From positions 622,501 to 686,500 of the forward strand of contig CM073325.1 of the NCBI GenBank assembly GCA_037043015.1: a stretch of 64,000 nucleotides of DNA. Direction: 5' to 3'. The stretch is from Bryum argenteum (taxonomy: Eukaryota > Streptophyta > Bryopsida > Bryales > Bryaceae). The notes beneath the pieces are model-generated. The model was not told the DNA's origin, searched no databases, and saw only the letters and a program-made list of their open reading frames with translations. Shown one piece after another: positions 1 through 11,230 of this stretch. The translations under genes and the position numbers were made by a program. Within the stretch, counting starts at the first letter, position 1; each line of letters begins with the position of its first letter.

Positions 1-212
1 GGTGGAATGCCCTTGAGGTCTTTATAGGACCAAGCAAAAATATCCCGGAATTCGAGGACAAGACCCTTGAACCTCTCAATTTCTTCCGGGGATAATTGAG
101 CCCCCATTTTGATGGGGTGGGGCTCTTCGCCCTTTAGCGACACGTCCACATCTACGCAATCGTTGATTGGGACCGTGACCGGGTTGGTGGGGCCATGATA
201 CCAATCACTTGG
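1..212 (-). pseudogene. Ty3/gypsy polyprotein fragment just before reverse transcriptase
   Basis: The reverse complement is open across the whole stretch and contains SPEEIERFKGLVLEF followed by RDIFAWSYKDLKGIP. The FAWS-Y-DL-GIP motif sits immediately N-terminal to the RT domain in plant Ty3/gypsy polyproteins. The fragment runs off the left edge of the window. On the other side it stops abruptly near 212 at the non-coding insertion. It is a remnant of a transposon, not a host gene. Confidence 0.8.
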
Positions 213-2140
213 CACCGCGGTGTCGTGATGAAATCAGTTACATGTTGTAAAAAACTAATATAAGTTGATAACCTCATAATTTTCCATGTACCTGGTACGT
301 GGTAAATATATGAGTGTATTATTAGATTAAAAATATGTTTTGTGGTGAGAACCACAATATAGGCCTAGAGGGATGGATAATAAATTTTTCGTGACAGGCC
401 TATATCTTGGAGGCACTGCATCTTGTCACAGTCTGGAGGTAGGGGCGCCGGTTGGTGGCGTTATTTCCTGCCGTTTACTCTCGCCAGCAGAGCCAAGTCA
501 CGAGCTGGTTATGTCGCTCAACGGGTCCAGCGGGGTTCGAACCCGGACCGACAGAACGCAGCATCGACTTTCAAGCCAACCAACCAAGTCCGCGACTTGG
601 CGACTGTATATCGAGCAGCGGCGGATTTATTCAACCATCGGGAGTCGGAACTACGAGCCTGAGGACATGGTGGGGTGAAATTATCCTAGTGGGAACTCAT
701 TTAGTTTATTTATGATTGGAGTTGATGTTGAGTTTCTTACATAATGTTAATATATAGAATAATTCGGTGGAAATCCAACCATTTAGTTGGTACCGAATAG
801 GTAGAATAGAGTATTTTGTATTTCATTGGTTAAGGAGATAATAAGAGATAAGGGGCAGCATGGTGGTGACCATCCATGCCCAATGGCATGAGAGATGCCA
901 CATGGGCATGGTATGGGCCTTGGTAGCCCCCCCTTTCTCTCTCTCCTTTCTCCTTGGGAGCTGCTGGCTTTGGAGGAGTAGTGTGTTTTGAGTTTTTGGA
1001 GTGAGTTGCTAAGTTTTGAGAGTGTTGTAGAGTGTTAAGAGAGCTTTCCGAAATGGTATCAAGGGAGTTCATACGTTTTGTGAGGAAGGAGCAACACTCT
1101 TTTTAGTGCAAAGAGGTCTGCTGCCATGTATTTTTGATTACCGTGACTTCGAGGAGTCACTACGTTTTGTAAAAACCGTTTCTAAGTGTGATATTTGGAA
1201 GGTTTTGTGCATCTTGAGGTTGTGTTTGTAAAAAGCTATCAAGTGTGTGATTTGAAGATAGTATGAGGCCGTGGTGTCGATTTGAAGTAGAGAGGGTTTC
1301 TTCCTCTCTTAACATGGGAGCGGTTTTGAGATGACCGTTTTTGATTTGACCTCATAACTTTTGTGTGATCTTTCTGAGATTGAGATTCAGAGGGTTTGTA
1401 ATATAACTTGTCAGCTTTCTATAGAGCTATCACGCACTAACTTTGGAGCTTTTGAGTGTAGTTGGCACTCTTTTTAGTGAAGAAAGGTCTGCTGCCTTGA
1501 AAAATTTGATCGCCTAACTTCTACTGTCCATAGAGTTTTGTGTGATAACCTTCAAGACTTGAGATTTGGTATGCTTGTAGTATGTTTTAGTGGCTTTCTA
1601 TCAACATATTGCTTGCTTGATTCTAATTTCGTATGAAGGTGTAGTGATTAACCAAAGTAAAAGGAAAACCACGGTTAGAGTTTACTTAAACTAACAAAGG
1701 GTATACCAAGGGTATATCTAGGATAAGGGTCTTATAGAAGAGGGTAGAAAAGGGGCAGGGTATCTAAGGGTAAGGACCTTAAAGGGTTAAGGGTAATTAG
1801 AAATAATTACCTTAATCATGTTTGTTAACACTAATCATAATTAATTAACATTCACTCTGTTTTATTAACCTAATCACAGTTAGAGACTAATCAAGGTTAG
1901 AAGTTTTAATTAATCCTATTTAGTCAACTAATCTTTTGTCTAATCACTTATGATTAATTAAGCTAATCTAATCTCAATTAAGGTTTACTTAACACATTAA
2001 TACTAATCTTTTAACATATCCTTAATACTGTTTGAGTTATTACAATGACTTTCTTATATAGTTTGATAATTTCTCCTGCTTCTCCTACTTCTCATCTGAC
2101 TTAGGTGCAGCCAGAAACCCAGAGTTTTCCTAGGGCTAAT
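213..2140. other. Non-coding insertion inside the Ty3 relic
   Basis: This AT-rich stretch has no convincing coding frame. It separates two parts of one Ty3 polyprotein, so it probably inserted later. It contains a tRNA-like segment near 522-606. It also has a partial direct repeat: a segment around 1095-1125 with 'actctttttagtg' and 'aggtctgctgcc' recurs near 1470-1500. From 1620 to 2050 it is made of short, degenerate taatca/ttaa-rich motifs. I could not find matching terminal repeats or a target duplication, so the element type is unknown. Confidence 0.45.
522..606 (-). repeat. tRNA-like segment, possible SINE head
   Basis: The complement of 534-544 reads GGGTTCGAACC, a perfect match to the RNA polymerase III B box. 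About 45 bases upstream on the minus strand there is a weak A-box-like TGGTTGGTTGG. I could not fold a full cloverleaf with an acceptor stem, so a functional tRNA gene is unlikely. A tRNA-derived SINE head is the better guess. The B box is palindromic, so the strand rests on the weak A box only. Confidence 0.3.
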
Positions 2141-2145
2141 TCTCT

Positions 2146-2529
2146 CTACCCGACAGCGGGGTAAATAGGTAAATCGGAACCCACCTCCAAGTTAGTGGAG
2201 GTTTTGCGGAAATGAAGTGGAGGAGGGAGTATTTCGTCCTCTTCCATTAGCCCTTCTAAACCGAGGCTTTGGGTTCCGTCTATCTCGAGGTTGTAAACCA
2301 CCTCATAGTGAACCTCGTCAACCACGGTTGTTACCCCGGGGTATAGGCCTACCGGTTCTTCCAAAACTCTCATGGTAGTTATGACATTCACCGATTGTAA
2401 CCTAGGGGTGTCAAGGTCCTCGGGATGATCCCGAAGCCATGTGGCGAATTCACCGTCATCCTCCCAATCATAAAGTCCCGGCCCAAGGTTTCTAATCGGG
2501 CCTAAATCGATGGAATTGATTCCCACCAA
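2146..2529 (-). pseudogene. Ty3/gypsy protease-RT linker fragment
   Basis: This 127-codon open stretch is acidic and contains DWEDDGEFATWL and a VGLYPGVTTVVDEVHYEVV segment. It lies between the protease-like fragment and the RT start of the same element on the same strand. Linkers of this kind are variable between families, so the assignment rests on position and frame direction. It is not an independent gene. Confidence 0.5.
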
Positions 2530-2577
2530 CGCAGGTGTATAAGGTCCACGTGTTCACCATCGGTGGATGGCATTGTC

Positions 2578-3004
2578 TTAGGCACTTCTCCAAGTGTTCC
2601 TAAGGAGGTGGGTACCCGACACCCGATGGTCACCATTGATCGATTTTCCGCGGACCAAATGCAACGTTGATTGATTGATGGACCAACGCTCGTCGGCGTT
2701 GGCCCTTCTCAACCAATCTCTCCCTAAAAGGATGGGATAAGCGGCCTTACTAGCCTCAAGCTTCAATACATGGAAAGTCAATGGGTAGACTTCCTCCCGC
2801 TTCCATGCAAATTGGCGATTTCGCCAAGTGGAGTAATTGGACGTTGGTCCGCCACCTCGACAATGTAAGGGGAAGGGCGGTAATATCTAAGCCTAGCTTA
2901 GCCATCGTGATGGAGGACATGACGCCGATGCCACTACCGTTGTCAACAACGGCGCGGGATGATTCTATCCAAAATAGAGACATCAATCTCGGGCACACCG
3001 TCAT
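2578..3004 (-). pseudogene. Degenerate retroviral-type aspartic protease (Ty3/gypsy)
   Basis: Two overlapping frames carry the landmarks. The first has VDNGSGIGVMS, which resembles the catalytic D(S/T)G region of retropepsins in the common plant Ty3 form with DNGS. The second has YPILLGRDWLRRANA, the flap-distal ILLGR-WL motif that closes the protease domain. A frameshift between them breaks the domain. Its place between gag and the RT region fits a Ty3 polyprotein. Confidence 0.65.
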
Positions 3005-4870
3005 CTACCAACGGGCTAGTGTACATTTTAGCGGCCATTTCCACCTTCCGAGGTCTCCATGGCATTGTCGCCCCTTCTTTGAACTCCTTCCTCAATGAGG
3101 GGCTACCCGGATAAGTTGGGCTATGGATATATTAGCCCTAATGGTGCGCAAAGATCCGTCCAAAAGTCATAATCCGCCGCCGGGTTGAACACCCGGTACT
3201 GCGAGCCGGCGGCCCTAGGGGATCCCGGTGTCGGACTCCGCCGTGTCTACAAACCGATAGAGTCCTCTACCTCATCATCAAGAGGTTCTAATGGATACCC
3301 TCCATTGAGGTTGGTCCAAGGTGGGTCGGGAAAACTCATGCAATTGGCTCCTCAAAACTCCTTCACGGGCGGGATATCCGGTTCCTCTTCCGAGTCACTA
3401 CCCTCTCGGGATATTGTATCAAGAGGTGGATTATTGGTCCGTTGTTGCCGTGTCGTGACCGCCACATGGGCGTTCAACCGGTTCCCCACTACCATAGCAA
3501 CCACGGTGTCCACCTCCTCATGTATGATTAAATGCATACTTTGATGTATAGGGGGTGGGCCGCGTTTGGGATGACCCCGTGGTCGAAGGACCACCGGGAG
3601 GTACAACGCTATTCCGGACGTCTTAGGAGACCGTTGGGTTGGCGTATACCGCAGCGGTTGAGCGCTAGGGGGGGACCGTTGCATCCCCATGTAATATTGG
3701 ATCGGGGATTACTTCGATCCCGTCACCTTGGCTTTGGTCCGACGGTGGTGGAACATAACTAGTAGGAGCCATTGGATACCATGGAGTCGCGTATGTATGT
3801 AAAAGGTACCACTTGTGCCGGCTTATCATAGAAGAAGCCTTGGGTGGGGTTGAGGAGCTTGAAGCCCCCCGAACGGTTTCGGCTTTGCCTTTTTTTGCGG
3901 AAACACTCGGTGGGGTGGTTGTCCCAATTGTTGTCACACACCACGCCGGTCTCCACCCAACACTTTCCCGGACCAATGGGGTGAAATCGCCCACATGTAG
4001 GCGCGCGCGTCCCCTTTGGTAATGGTGGATTACCCGGTTGGTTTTGGCGGTGTAGGCGGCTATGTGGTGGGACATACGGGCTTGGATTAGGTGGACTTGG
4101 GCAAAATCGGGAATATGACCAAATGCCGGCAATTTGTGCACCAAAGTTAGACGGGTGTACTTCCCGGTCTCACTTACACATGGTGGTGTGCATTCACGCT
4201 TTTAGCATTAATGGCCACGGTCAATTGGTCCCCTAGAGACTTGATGGTGTTCATCATATCCACCTTAAGATCATCATTGGCCTTTTTAAACCGTTCTCTA
4301 ATTCCGCCAACCGGTCCACCTTAGGAGGTTTCGGTTGAGGTGCCATTGAAGTTGAGGAGCGGTGGCCTTGAATCAAGGGGTTGGGTTGAACATAACCGGG
4401 AGGTATATGGTGCCATAGGCCTAGATGGCTCCCCCGGGTTTTGACTCTCCCTAGAAGGTTCGTAGTGAGTGGGGATAAATGAAGGAACCAGGGCCACCGA
4501 TCGGGCGCGACATTCGGTTATTCTTCTTCTCTATACTCTCAACTCGACGCGGCGGTTTGAGATCACCCACCGTTCGTTGGCGTGGAGTTCAACACATCCC
4601 GGATTGTGGATTGTTTGTTGAATCGCTTGAATGAGGTAATACCGGATGGTGTCATCGGTCAGTGGTTGCCCACGAACCTTGTTACCACCGTATTAAACCA
4701 AAGATATATACTCGCGATACCCTCGGGCCCTTGCCTTATCTCTCAGAAGGGCCACCAAGGCATTTTGTTGCCCGCTCGGGCCTAAATTGCCTTAAAAAAG
4801 CCGTTTGTATGGTCGGCCAATCCACAAACGTTCCGGGCGTGTGAGCGGTACCACTCATATGCCGCCCTCT

Positions 4871-5137
4871 CTAGTAGAAAAACCAAACCAACCAATAGTC
4901 TTCTTCGGGAATGACATCGATCACGAGGGTTTCAATATACCTCTCAATATGATTGGAGGGGTCCTCGTGAGCCATCCCGGAGAACTTCGGAAGGTGCATG
5001 ACGCGACGCCCCGCGGCGCTAACCCCACGGGCATCACTATCGGAAGCCCTCGTGGGGCCATCATTGCATCCGCCGGGCCGTGAAAGAATAGGGTACCGGG
5101 CCCGGGTTGAATGGTTGCGCCGCGCGAATAGAACCAA
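4871..5137 (-). pseudogene. Ty3/gypsy gag fragment
   Basis: The translated minus strand contains HLPKFSGMAHEDPSNHIERY, typical of the start of the retrotransposon gag core (LPKF-G--EDP--HI--Y), followed by DVIPEEDYWLVWF. Further left, around 4790-4560, the minus strand still shows a gag-like LRDKARARG segment broken by stops. Upstream of 5137 I see no clear coding continuation, only non-coding leader DNA. Confidence 0.65.
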
Positions 5138-8100
5138 TCACCACCGAACCGGGAGTTTTCTACCTCTCAGTCCCACCTTCCAAATTTTTAGGTTGATCTC
5201 CTACTAATCGACTAAATCTACTTTGGGTACCCTTGTGTGATGGTAATTCACGGTGACGATCTTCCCGATCGGAGTGTTACTATAGGCGATTGCTTTCCTT
5301 TGGTCGTCATCAATTTTGACTACCGGAGAATTTAACGCCAAGGTCACCCCATCAATGGGAAATTCAACGTGGTAAATGGGAACTTGGGGAACAAACCACA
5401 CTACCAACTAAGAGGTGGAAAACCCGATCCTTGTTGGACTAAGCTAATCGATAGGTCCCCTTAATGAAACGCCAAGACAACTCTAAGTGTGACTTCCTAA
5501 CTCATGCAGAAATGAGATGACACGACGAAGGTAAACCGGAATGGGCATGGTAAAGAATCACAAATGATAACCCTTTGACCCATGAAAACCCCTTCCAAGA
5601 GTGCCCAAATAAGAGGAAGAGATCGGCAACAGACTCTCTCCGGCTATGGGCCGGATCTCCCTCGGCCACGTCGCGCACGATCGCGGGGAAGGCCGAGCGC
5701 TTTAGCCCACGGTGCCCTCAAATTTGGTAAGACGGAGAGGAAAGGTGATCATTGATACCGGGTTGTGCACCCCGGCACCACGTCGGGCTTAAGCCACACA
5801 CCCTTTCCTTTCCACTCACACTCCTCCCATGGGCGAGGAGTGAAGGTAATGGATAAAAGTGGTTTGTACCATGCCAATGTCCCAAGTACCCTATCGGTCC
5901 CACAATTACCAAGTCCCCTAAATTCCTTAACCCTTAGTCTAATTGGTATGAATTAAGAGGCCTAGAAAACACCGCAAACTTACTAAGCTAGATTCAACCA
6001 AAATCAAGCAACCGGGACCTCTAAGGACCCTAAAAAGACCAAGGAAAAAACAAGGCAGCATACGAAGACTTCCAATTTGGGCTTGGTGAATTTTAACACA
6101 AGTTTCTTATCACAAGTAGAAATGGATGGTCCTTCGCCCATTACCGTGATGGTGCACGTCTCGGGAGTGGTAACCACTCAAGAACCCCGTGCCGGTTCTT
6201 GAATGGGCGGCATCACCCGGTCCACTCCCAATTTCCCGATTCAGTGAAAACAAAAGGTTGGACCACAAAAGTCTCGATGGACGGGTGAAGAGACAACGCA
6301 TGCGGCTTCAACTCGCAAAAAAAACTCTCAAAACCGTTGATCATCGCTACAACGGTCTCGATTACAGAACAATTAAAATGGTCCCGCCGCGATTAACCCG
6401 ACCACCATATACAAAAGCCTATGGAAAAAATAGCTACTACACACGAATAGAAGTCACCCAACAACGGTGAATTTCTATTTTCGGTTGGAAATTGCCAACC
6501 TAAACACGAAGTAAATCCTCACCCGAATGGTGAGAATAATCCACTTTCGCCCCCGGCGCTACGCCGCGTCCCTTCCTACTAGGGTTGCACGGTTGCTAAA
6601 AACACTCACGGGCGCCTTGTGAGAGATGGCAGATTACTATAAATAGTAATCGCCCTCAATCTCCCAAGACTACAATAGGCAAGGAAGACTCCTCGACGCT
6701 CAATATTCGAGCCAGAAATACAAGCCAACTCCCAAAAACTCCCTTGACAAAAAAAAAATCAAAAACGCCCACAATTTACAACACACAGTGGGTTAGGCCA
6801 ACGGGCCAACAACTCCACTTCGTGTCCGGATCACCGCTCACTAAGCTTACCCGCCCCCACAAAATTCAACAACAAAGATCACAAAAACCTCGTCCGTTCT
6901 GCGCTACACAAACAACCCACTACATTGCAGATACCACCCAAACACACGCAAAGAAAAAATAAGCGCAAATGAATTCGGTTTTAAGGTCCAAAACTACATA
7001 TTACTATAGTTAGTAATCGCCTACCTTCATCAAACAAGTCTTCAGATCACCCTCAACCCAAAGTCCTCTTCCTTCACACCACACAATACTTTGACAAGGA
7101 GGTTAGAACCACAATGTCTATTTACCACATTCAAATCAATGTAAATTAAATTAATCAAAAGTTCAAAGCAAGTCTTTTCAACCTAATTACTCAATCACAT
7201 TAAATATTATTAAGCCCAAGCCTACAACAAATGAGAAAAGACCCAAACCACACCAAGTCACCAACCACTAAGAAAAACACCAAAAATTCGAGCAAGAATT
7301 GACCAAGAATTGAGCAAGAAATCACAAACTTACTATTTATAGTAAGTTCTGTCCTTTTTCTTCAATTCAAATACCTAAAAAGAATACAAGAAAAGCAACA
7401 AAATAAAAAGAACGCATCCAACCTCCCGCAAGAACGCACCAATTATGCTGAGCCTAAAATCCCGGTGACCTTGCTCTTAAGCCACAAGTTTGGCCGTGGG
7501 GGTGGCAAAAGAAAAAACGACCTTCCAAAGAATGGACACCAAACTTCATACATACACGCACTTTCTAGTTTGGATTCACAAGGAGACACAACCATTCACT
7601 CAAGTCTCCATTTAACGCAAAACAAGTAGCTCCAAAGAGTGAATTGAGTCCGCTAAGCCTCCCTAGAAGGTTCAAATAACCCTCATTTGACCACCCAGCG
7701 CCTAGGGCTCACTTATGGGCACAAAATGACCAAAAGGAACACTTAAGGCCTCTAAAACACATATGGACTAAGAGGTCCAGCACACAATTTAGGGCTGAAA
7801 AGGGGTTGCAAATCACATCAAAGACCTTCTACTCAAGCCTAAGACCCAATCAACATATGAGTGCTAATCAACTACTAAATACGCACTTCTCCACCACTAC
7901 ACAATTTTAGGGTTAATTGGAGAATTTTGGGCGGCGCTTCCATGCGTTCCCTCACACGAATTCAAATCGTGACACAAGACAATCAAACCAAAGATATACA
8001 AAGCAAGAAAAACACATTCATTCATACATGAAACTATAACACAACATCACCGAATCAAGCTGCAACCCAAACATGTTTTTGGGCAACAAATTGCCATTTT

Positions 8101-8170
8101 CCAAAGCATTCATGCATCTAACCCCACTAGGGTCGTTGCACACACAATCTAGCTACTCAAGAGTGTCACA
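5138..8170. other. Non-coding DNA upstream of the Ty3 gag relic
   Basis: There is no recognisable gene here. Short open frames lack known motifs. The stretch may hold the Ty3 leader and LTR, but the second LTR is not in the window, so I cannot delimit one. A 16-base near-palindrome, TTACTATNNNTAGTAA, occurs three times (6634, 7001, 7330). The first two copies are followed by the same 'tcgcc', which suggests decayed repeat units of about 350 bases. Confidence 0.4.
6634..7345. repeat. Three spaced copies of a 16-bp near-palindrome
   Basis: The motif TTACTATNNNTAGTAA is found at 6634-6649, 7001-7016 and 7330-7345, with middle bases aaa, agt and tta. The spacing is 367 and 329 bases. The first copy contains a TATA-like 'ctataaatag'. 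The pattern may mark degenerate tandem units or protein-binding palindromes. Nothing else nearby points to a function. Confidence 0.4.
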
Positions 8171-8171
8171 A

Positions 8172-8681
8172 TCACATCAAAGGAGGATGAAATGGGGCTT
8201 CCCTCAATCTGCCGCCACCAGTAAGGTCCCTTCGGTAGAACGACGATTTCTCCCTCGTCCTTGCTTCAATGGGGGCGAGCTTGGTCCCGTTAGAAAGAAA
8301 ACTCGACAATGCTCCTGGATCTCTAAGGCACGCCTCCCAATTCTTCGTCAATCGTGAGATCTCGTCCTTCAAAGTCGGCCCCCCAACTCTGCCGTCACCA
8401 GTAAGGGTACTTTGGTAGAATCGTGATTTCTTCCTCGTCCTTGCTCCAATGAGGGCAAGCTTGGTCTTGTTGGAAAGAAATCTTGACAACGCTCCTAGAT
8501 CTCTAGGGCAAGCCTCCCAATTCTTCGTCAATCGTGAGATCTCGTCCTTCAAAGTCGGCAGCCACTCCCAAATTGAAAACTCCAACCCTTCTATCTTCTC
8601 CTCCAACCTACCCACACTCACACCCACATGCAACGAATCCACACATCCTACTTGCAAGTTTTTTTGTGTTAGACCACCCAA
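8172..8681 (-). pseudogene. Unrecognised coiled-coil-type ORF with a 60-residue internal duplication
   Basis: This 169-codon minus-strand frame contains two copies of a 60-residue unit beginning PTLKDEISRLTKNWEAC and ending in SxFYxxxLTGxGR. The DNA repeat has a period of exactly 180 bp (8211-8390 and 8391-8570), so the frame was kept through the duplication. The N-terminal part (GRLEEKIEGLEF) looks coiled-coil-forming. I do not recognise the family. Its setting next to a Ser/Lys-rich ORF on the same strand suggests part of a transposon protein. The copies differ at many bases, so the event is not recent. Confidence 0.35.
8211..8570. repeat. 180-bp direct tandem duplication
   Basis: Both units begin with gccg(c/t)caccagtaagg and end in a shared stretch with 'caatcgtgagatctcgtcc' and 'ttcaaagtcgg'. 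Unit length is 180 bp, a multiple of three, which preserves the minus-strand reading frame. Substitutions are spread along the units, denser in the first half. Confidence 0.8.
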
Positions 8682-8968
8682 CTCTATTTTGCATAGTTCA
8701 ACCTAAAAAAACTTTCACACACACACACACACCATCTTCCCCCACACATGGGAGAGAGAGAGAGATACACACTCTCTCCAACTCTAGCCCAACGGTAGGG
8801 AGAAAACCAACTCCACTACATCCATCCAACATTTCATCCACCGGTCTTCTAACCCCTTTTCCACTTTCTAACTATTTAGAACTAAAACCATTGAGGATTT
8901 TGATTCTAACAAGTCCTGATTAGCGATATAGGACTCCAAGACTTTCTACTATATGCCGAGGTTTGAAA

Positions 8969-9337
8969 CTAAAAGGGTAAAACATTAGAATAAGCATTAT
9001 ATAACGCGCGTAAATAATCAAAACCTTGCGGGAAGGGTTTTCCCGCCGAGGTGAACCATCTCAAGGGTTCACAGTTGGGTTTTGATCTATTTGAGTTCGG
9101 TGACGGTCTGGTGGACAGGACGGAGGCTGATATATGATGCGAAGATGATCCGCCAGGTGCAGAGTCCCGAGGTGCCGATTGAGTAGTTTCTTTTTTCGCC
9201 TCCTGCTCCAAGAATTTGATAACAAGTTTGCGTTTTGTGGAGCTGCCAGCGGATGAGGTTCTCTTGGAGGTATCTTCACTAGAAGAGGCTCTGGAAGATG
9301 TAGATTTCTTGGAGCGAGTGTGCTTGGGGTTAGCCAT
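8969..9337 (-). CDS. Unrecognised basic Ser/Lys-rich ORF, 122 aa, probably transposon-related
   Basis: From the ATG at 9337 the protein begins MANPKHTRSKKSTSSRASSS and is rich in Ser, Lys and Arg for about 60 residues. It then has a short segment WFTSAGKPFPQGFDYLRALYN before the stop. Such a basic, low-complexity N-terminus is common in ORFs of plant transposons and in nuclear proteins. A longer frame to 9841 exists, but the extra residues match the low-complexity composition of the leader. The frame may continue past the stop into 8681-8172 after damage or an intron. No function is assigned. Confidence 0.3.
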   Translation of the reverse strand: MANPKHTRSKKSTSSRASSSEDTSKRTSSAGSSTKRKLVIKFLEQEAKKETTQSAPRDSAPGGSSSHHISASVLSTRPSPNSNRSKPNCEPLRWFTSAGKPFPQGFDYLRALYNAYSNVLPF

Positions 9338-10490
9338 AGCAAGAGTGTGATGACACCATAAAGAGGAGGAGAAATGCGGGGAGGTAGTGAGATTGGTTGT
9401 GATTTTTGTTTTTGTGGAGTTTAATTTATGTTGTGAATTATGTTGATAAGCTAGTTGTTGGTGTTGTGTCAAATGTAGTGGATCGGGACCGTTGACCGGA
9501 GTTTTGGGGACCGTTGGTGGGACAATAAGTAAGGAGCCTTTCGAGGTGAGAGTTGCAATGGTGGTGAAGTGTTTTAGAAGTTGTGTCGTGTGTAAGTGGA
9601 AATTGTGTGCTGTGATCAGAAAAATGTGGCGGGGTGGGCAAGTTAATAGAATAAACACTCGGAAAAGTTGTATAGGCGGTGCTGATAGGTATTGTGTGGT
9701 GTGTAGCGAGAAAAAAGGGGCAAATTTCAGTAGGTATTCTTTGTAGGTTGAGCTTATGTTCGTGTTTGCTGATTTTAAGGTGTACTCGAAAGGGCGTGGG
9801 ATGGATGTTATGTCCGTTTGGGGGACGAGCTGTGGTGACAAAATGAGTTAGTACAAGCGGCAATTTGATTCCGCAGCCACTAGTGTGGAGGATTTGTGCG
9901 TGTGAGGAGGATTTATGTAGTATAGTTTTGACTTCAATCGGTGTAGCTTGAGTAGCATTGTGCGGTGCGCCTTTGGTGTGATTTGTGTAGTTTGATTTGT
10001 ATGTCCAGATCTCGAGTTTTGTATTGTGGTGTTTCTTGAAATAAATGTATACTTGGGTGCAAGTCGTTTCATTGTTGTTGTGAGTGCAAGATTGAGTGGT
10101 TCTATTTAAGTGACCAAAGTTTATAAGTGTTGTTCTCAGTGTGTATGAAAGGGTTTGTTTTTGGAATGGTGTGCGCTCTGTAGAAGCTGATAAAGTTTTG
10201 GGGTTTTGTAATATGTATCGTTTTGTGTTTGCAAGTTTCGGTTTGTTGTATGTTGGAATGTGTGTGTGTGTGTGTTGTGAGGAGTGCGATTTATGAGAGT
10301 GAAGCAAGAAACAGAAAAGAGAAGTGTAAGTGAAAGTGTCAAACCCATGTCGCAGGGGCGCTTGCGGCGTCAACAGCGTCAGTGGGGCGAGGTAATTGTT
10401 GGTCTTGAGTAGCAGCCTCGCAGGATTTAAAAGTGGGAGCCGCCATTTAGTCTTGCAGAAGATAAAGTAATGTCTGGTGTTTATGAACAC
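9338..10490 (-). other. Strand-asymmetric leader with a long low-complexity open frame
   Basis: The plus strand is G/T-rich and the minus strand C/A-rich for over 1 kb. This removes stop codons and leaves a 350-codon open frame (9438-10490, minus) made of His, Thr, Asn and Ser with no domain. Composition alone explains the frame. The position just upstream of the basic ORF at 8969-9337 suggests a transcribed leader. It includes a (TG)n run near 10259-10276. Confidence 0.35.
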
Positions 10491-10919
10491 GTAGGTGGTG
10501 ACGTGGTGTTAGCCGCCCTTGATGTTGTTGTGCCTTGTCTTGTTGGGATGCGCGTGCGTATGTTGCCAATTGAGTTGCCATTGCGGCTTGGGTCTTCATT
10601 GCAGGTAGTTGTGGCCGGGAGCTGTATGTTGAAGTTGTCCACATTGCGCCATCCGGGTTTTCTGAAGTTGGGGTCGCTGAGGTTGTACGAGGGCGAGTCT
10701 CAGCTATGGAGAAGCTTGTTGCAAAGCGTGAATACGAGAAGGAGAAGGCGCAGCAAGGACAAAGGTGCATAGAGGCACGGCGGCGGTTAGGGTTGAAGTT
10801 CGCGGTTGGGGCATGGAACCTATTTTTACGGAGCGCCATCGGTTGCCGCCCATCCTCGACCATCACTTGACTTAAAGAGCTATTTCTAGCATATTTACCT
10901 AGTCATGCTCAAACATTTA
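10491..10919. other. Open frames on both strands, not recognised
   Basis: GC-richer DNA with overlapping open frames. On plus, one frame ending at about 10870 contains SAMEKLVAKREYEKEKAQQG, helical and charged. On minus, 10447-10866 is open for 139 codons and rich in Arg, Thr and Ser. Neither shows a domain I know, and I cannot choose the coding strand. It may be the promoter side of the minus-strand unit at 8170-10490. Confidence 0.25.
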
Positions 10920-11230
10920 ATTACCCAATGGCCAACGGACAAGGCGAAAATGCCCTCCACTCCTGGCACAAACGGAGCCTTTTAAGACTTTGTTTTTAAA
11001 TTCATCGCGAGCAAGGGAGAAACTGGAACAATACTACTTCCCCCTTTCGAGAGTGGACACTATAACTACGCTAGTTTTTAGCTAGTTACTAGTGCCGTAA
11101 AGATACTTGACATAGTATCCCCTCAAAGGGCTTTGAGGTACCCATACAACAAGGTCCAAAGACCCCACCATAGTTGGGTGGACTATGGTGGTGAGCATTA
11201 TGCCAGCATGGGGAATAAAACCCATGACCT
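10920..11230 (-). repeat. SINE-like element, copy 1 (head interrupted by a MITE)
   Basis: The body matches copy 2 (about 12610-12910) over most of its length. Shared stretches include 'ggaacaatactacttccccc', 'gatacttgacatagtatccc' and 'acccatacaacaaggtccaa'. Copy 1 carries about 75 extra bases near 10950-11020. Its tRNA-like head is cut at 11230, where the 229-bp MITE begins, and I do not find the head resuming beyond it. Orientation is inferred from the B box of copy 2. Confidence 0.65.

Larger units (their letters stand above)
1..5137 (-). mobile_element. Degenerate Ty3/gypsy LTR retrotransposon, internal part
   Basis: On the minus strand the order from right to left is gag (about 5137-4300), a decayed zinc-knuckle region (about 3960-3760), protease (3004-2578), a protease-RT linker (2529-2146) and the start of the RT region (212-1). 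That is the Ty3/gypsy gag-PR-RT order. The frame is broken many times by stops and shifts, so this is a relic. The RT start and the linker, which should be nearly adjacent, are separated by about 1.9 kb of non-coding DNA (213-2140), which I read as a later insertion. The rest of RT, RNase H and integrase would lie left of the window. I found no LTR here. Family call is confident; exact ends are not known. Confidence 0.8.

Noticed and set aside
522-606. Functional tRNA gene
   Set aside because: The B box is perfect, but no acceptor stem or anticodon arm could be paired and the A box is weak.
9438-10490. 350-codon minus-strand open frame as a protein gene
   Set aside because: Composition is dominated by His/Thr/Asn/Ser because the strand is C/A-rich; no domain, and it overlaps a second frame equally open.
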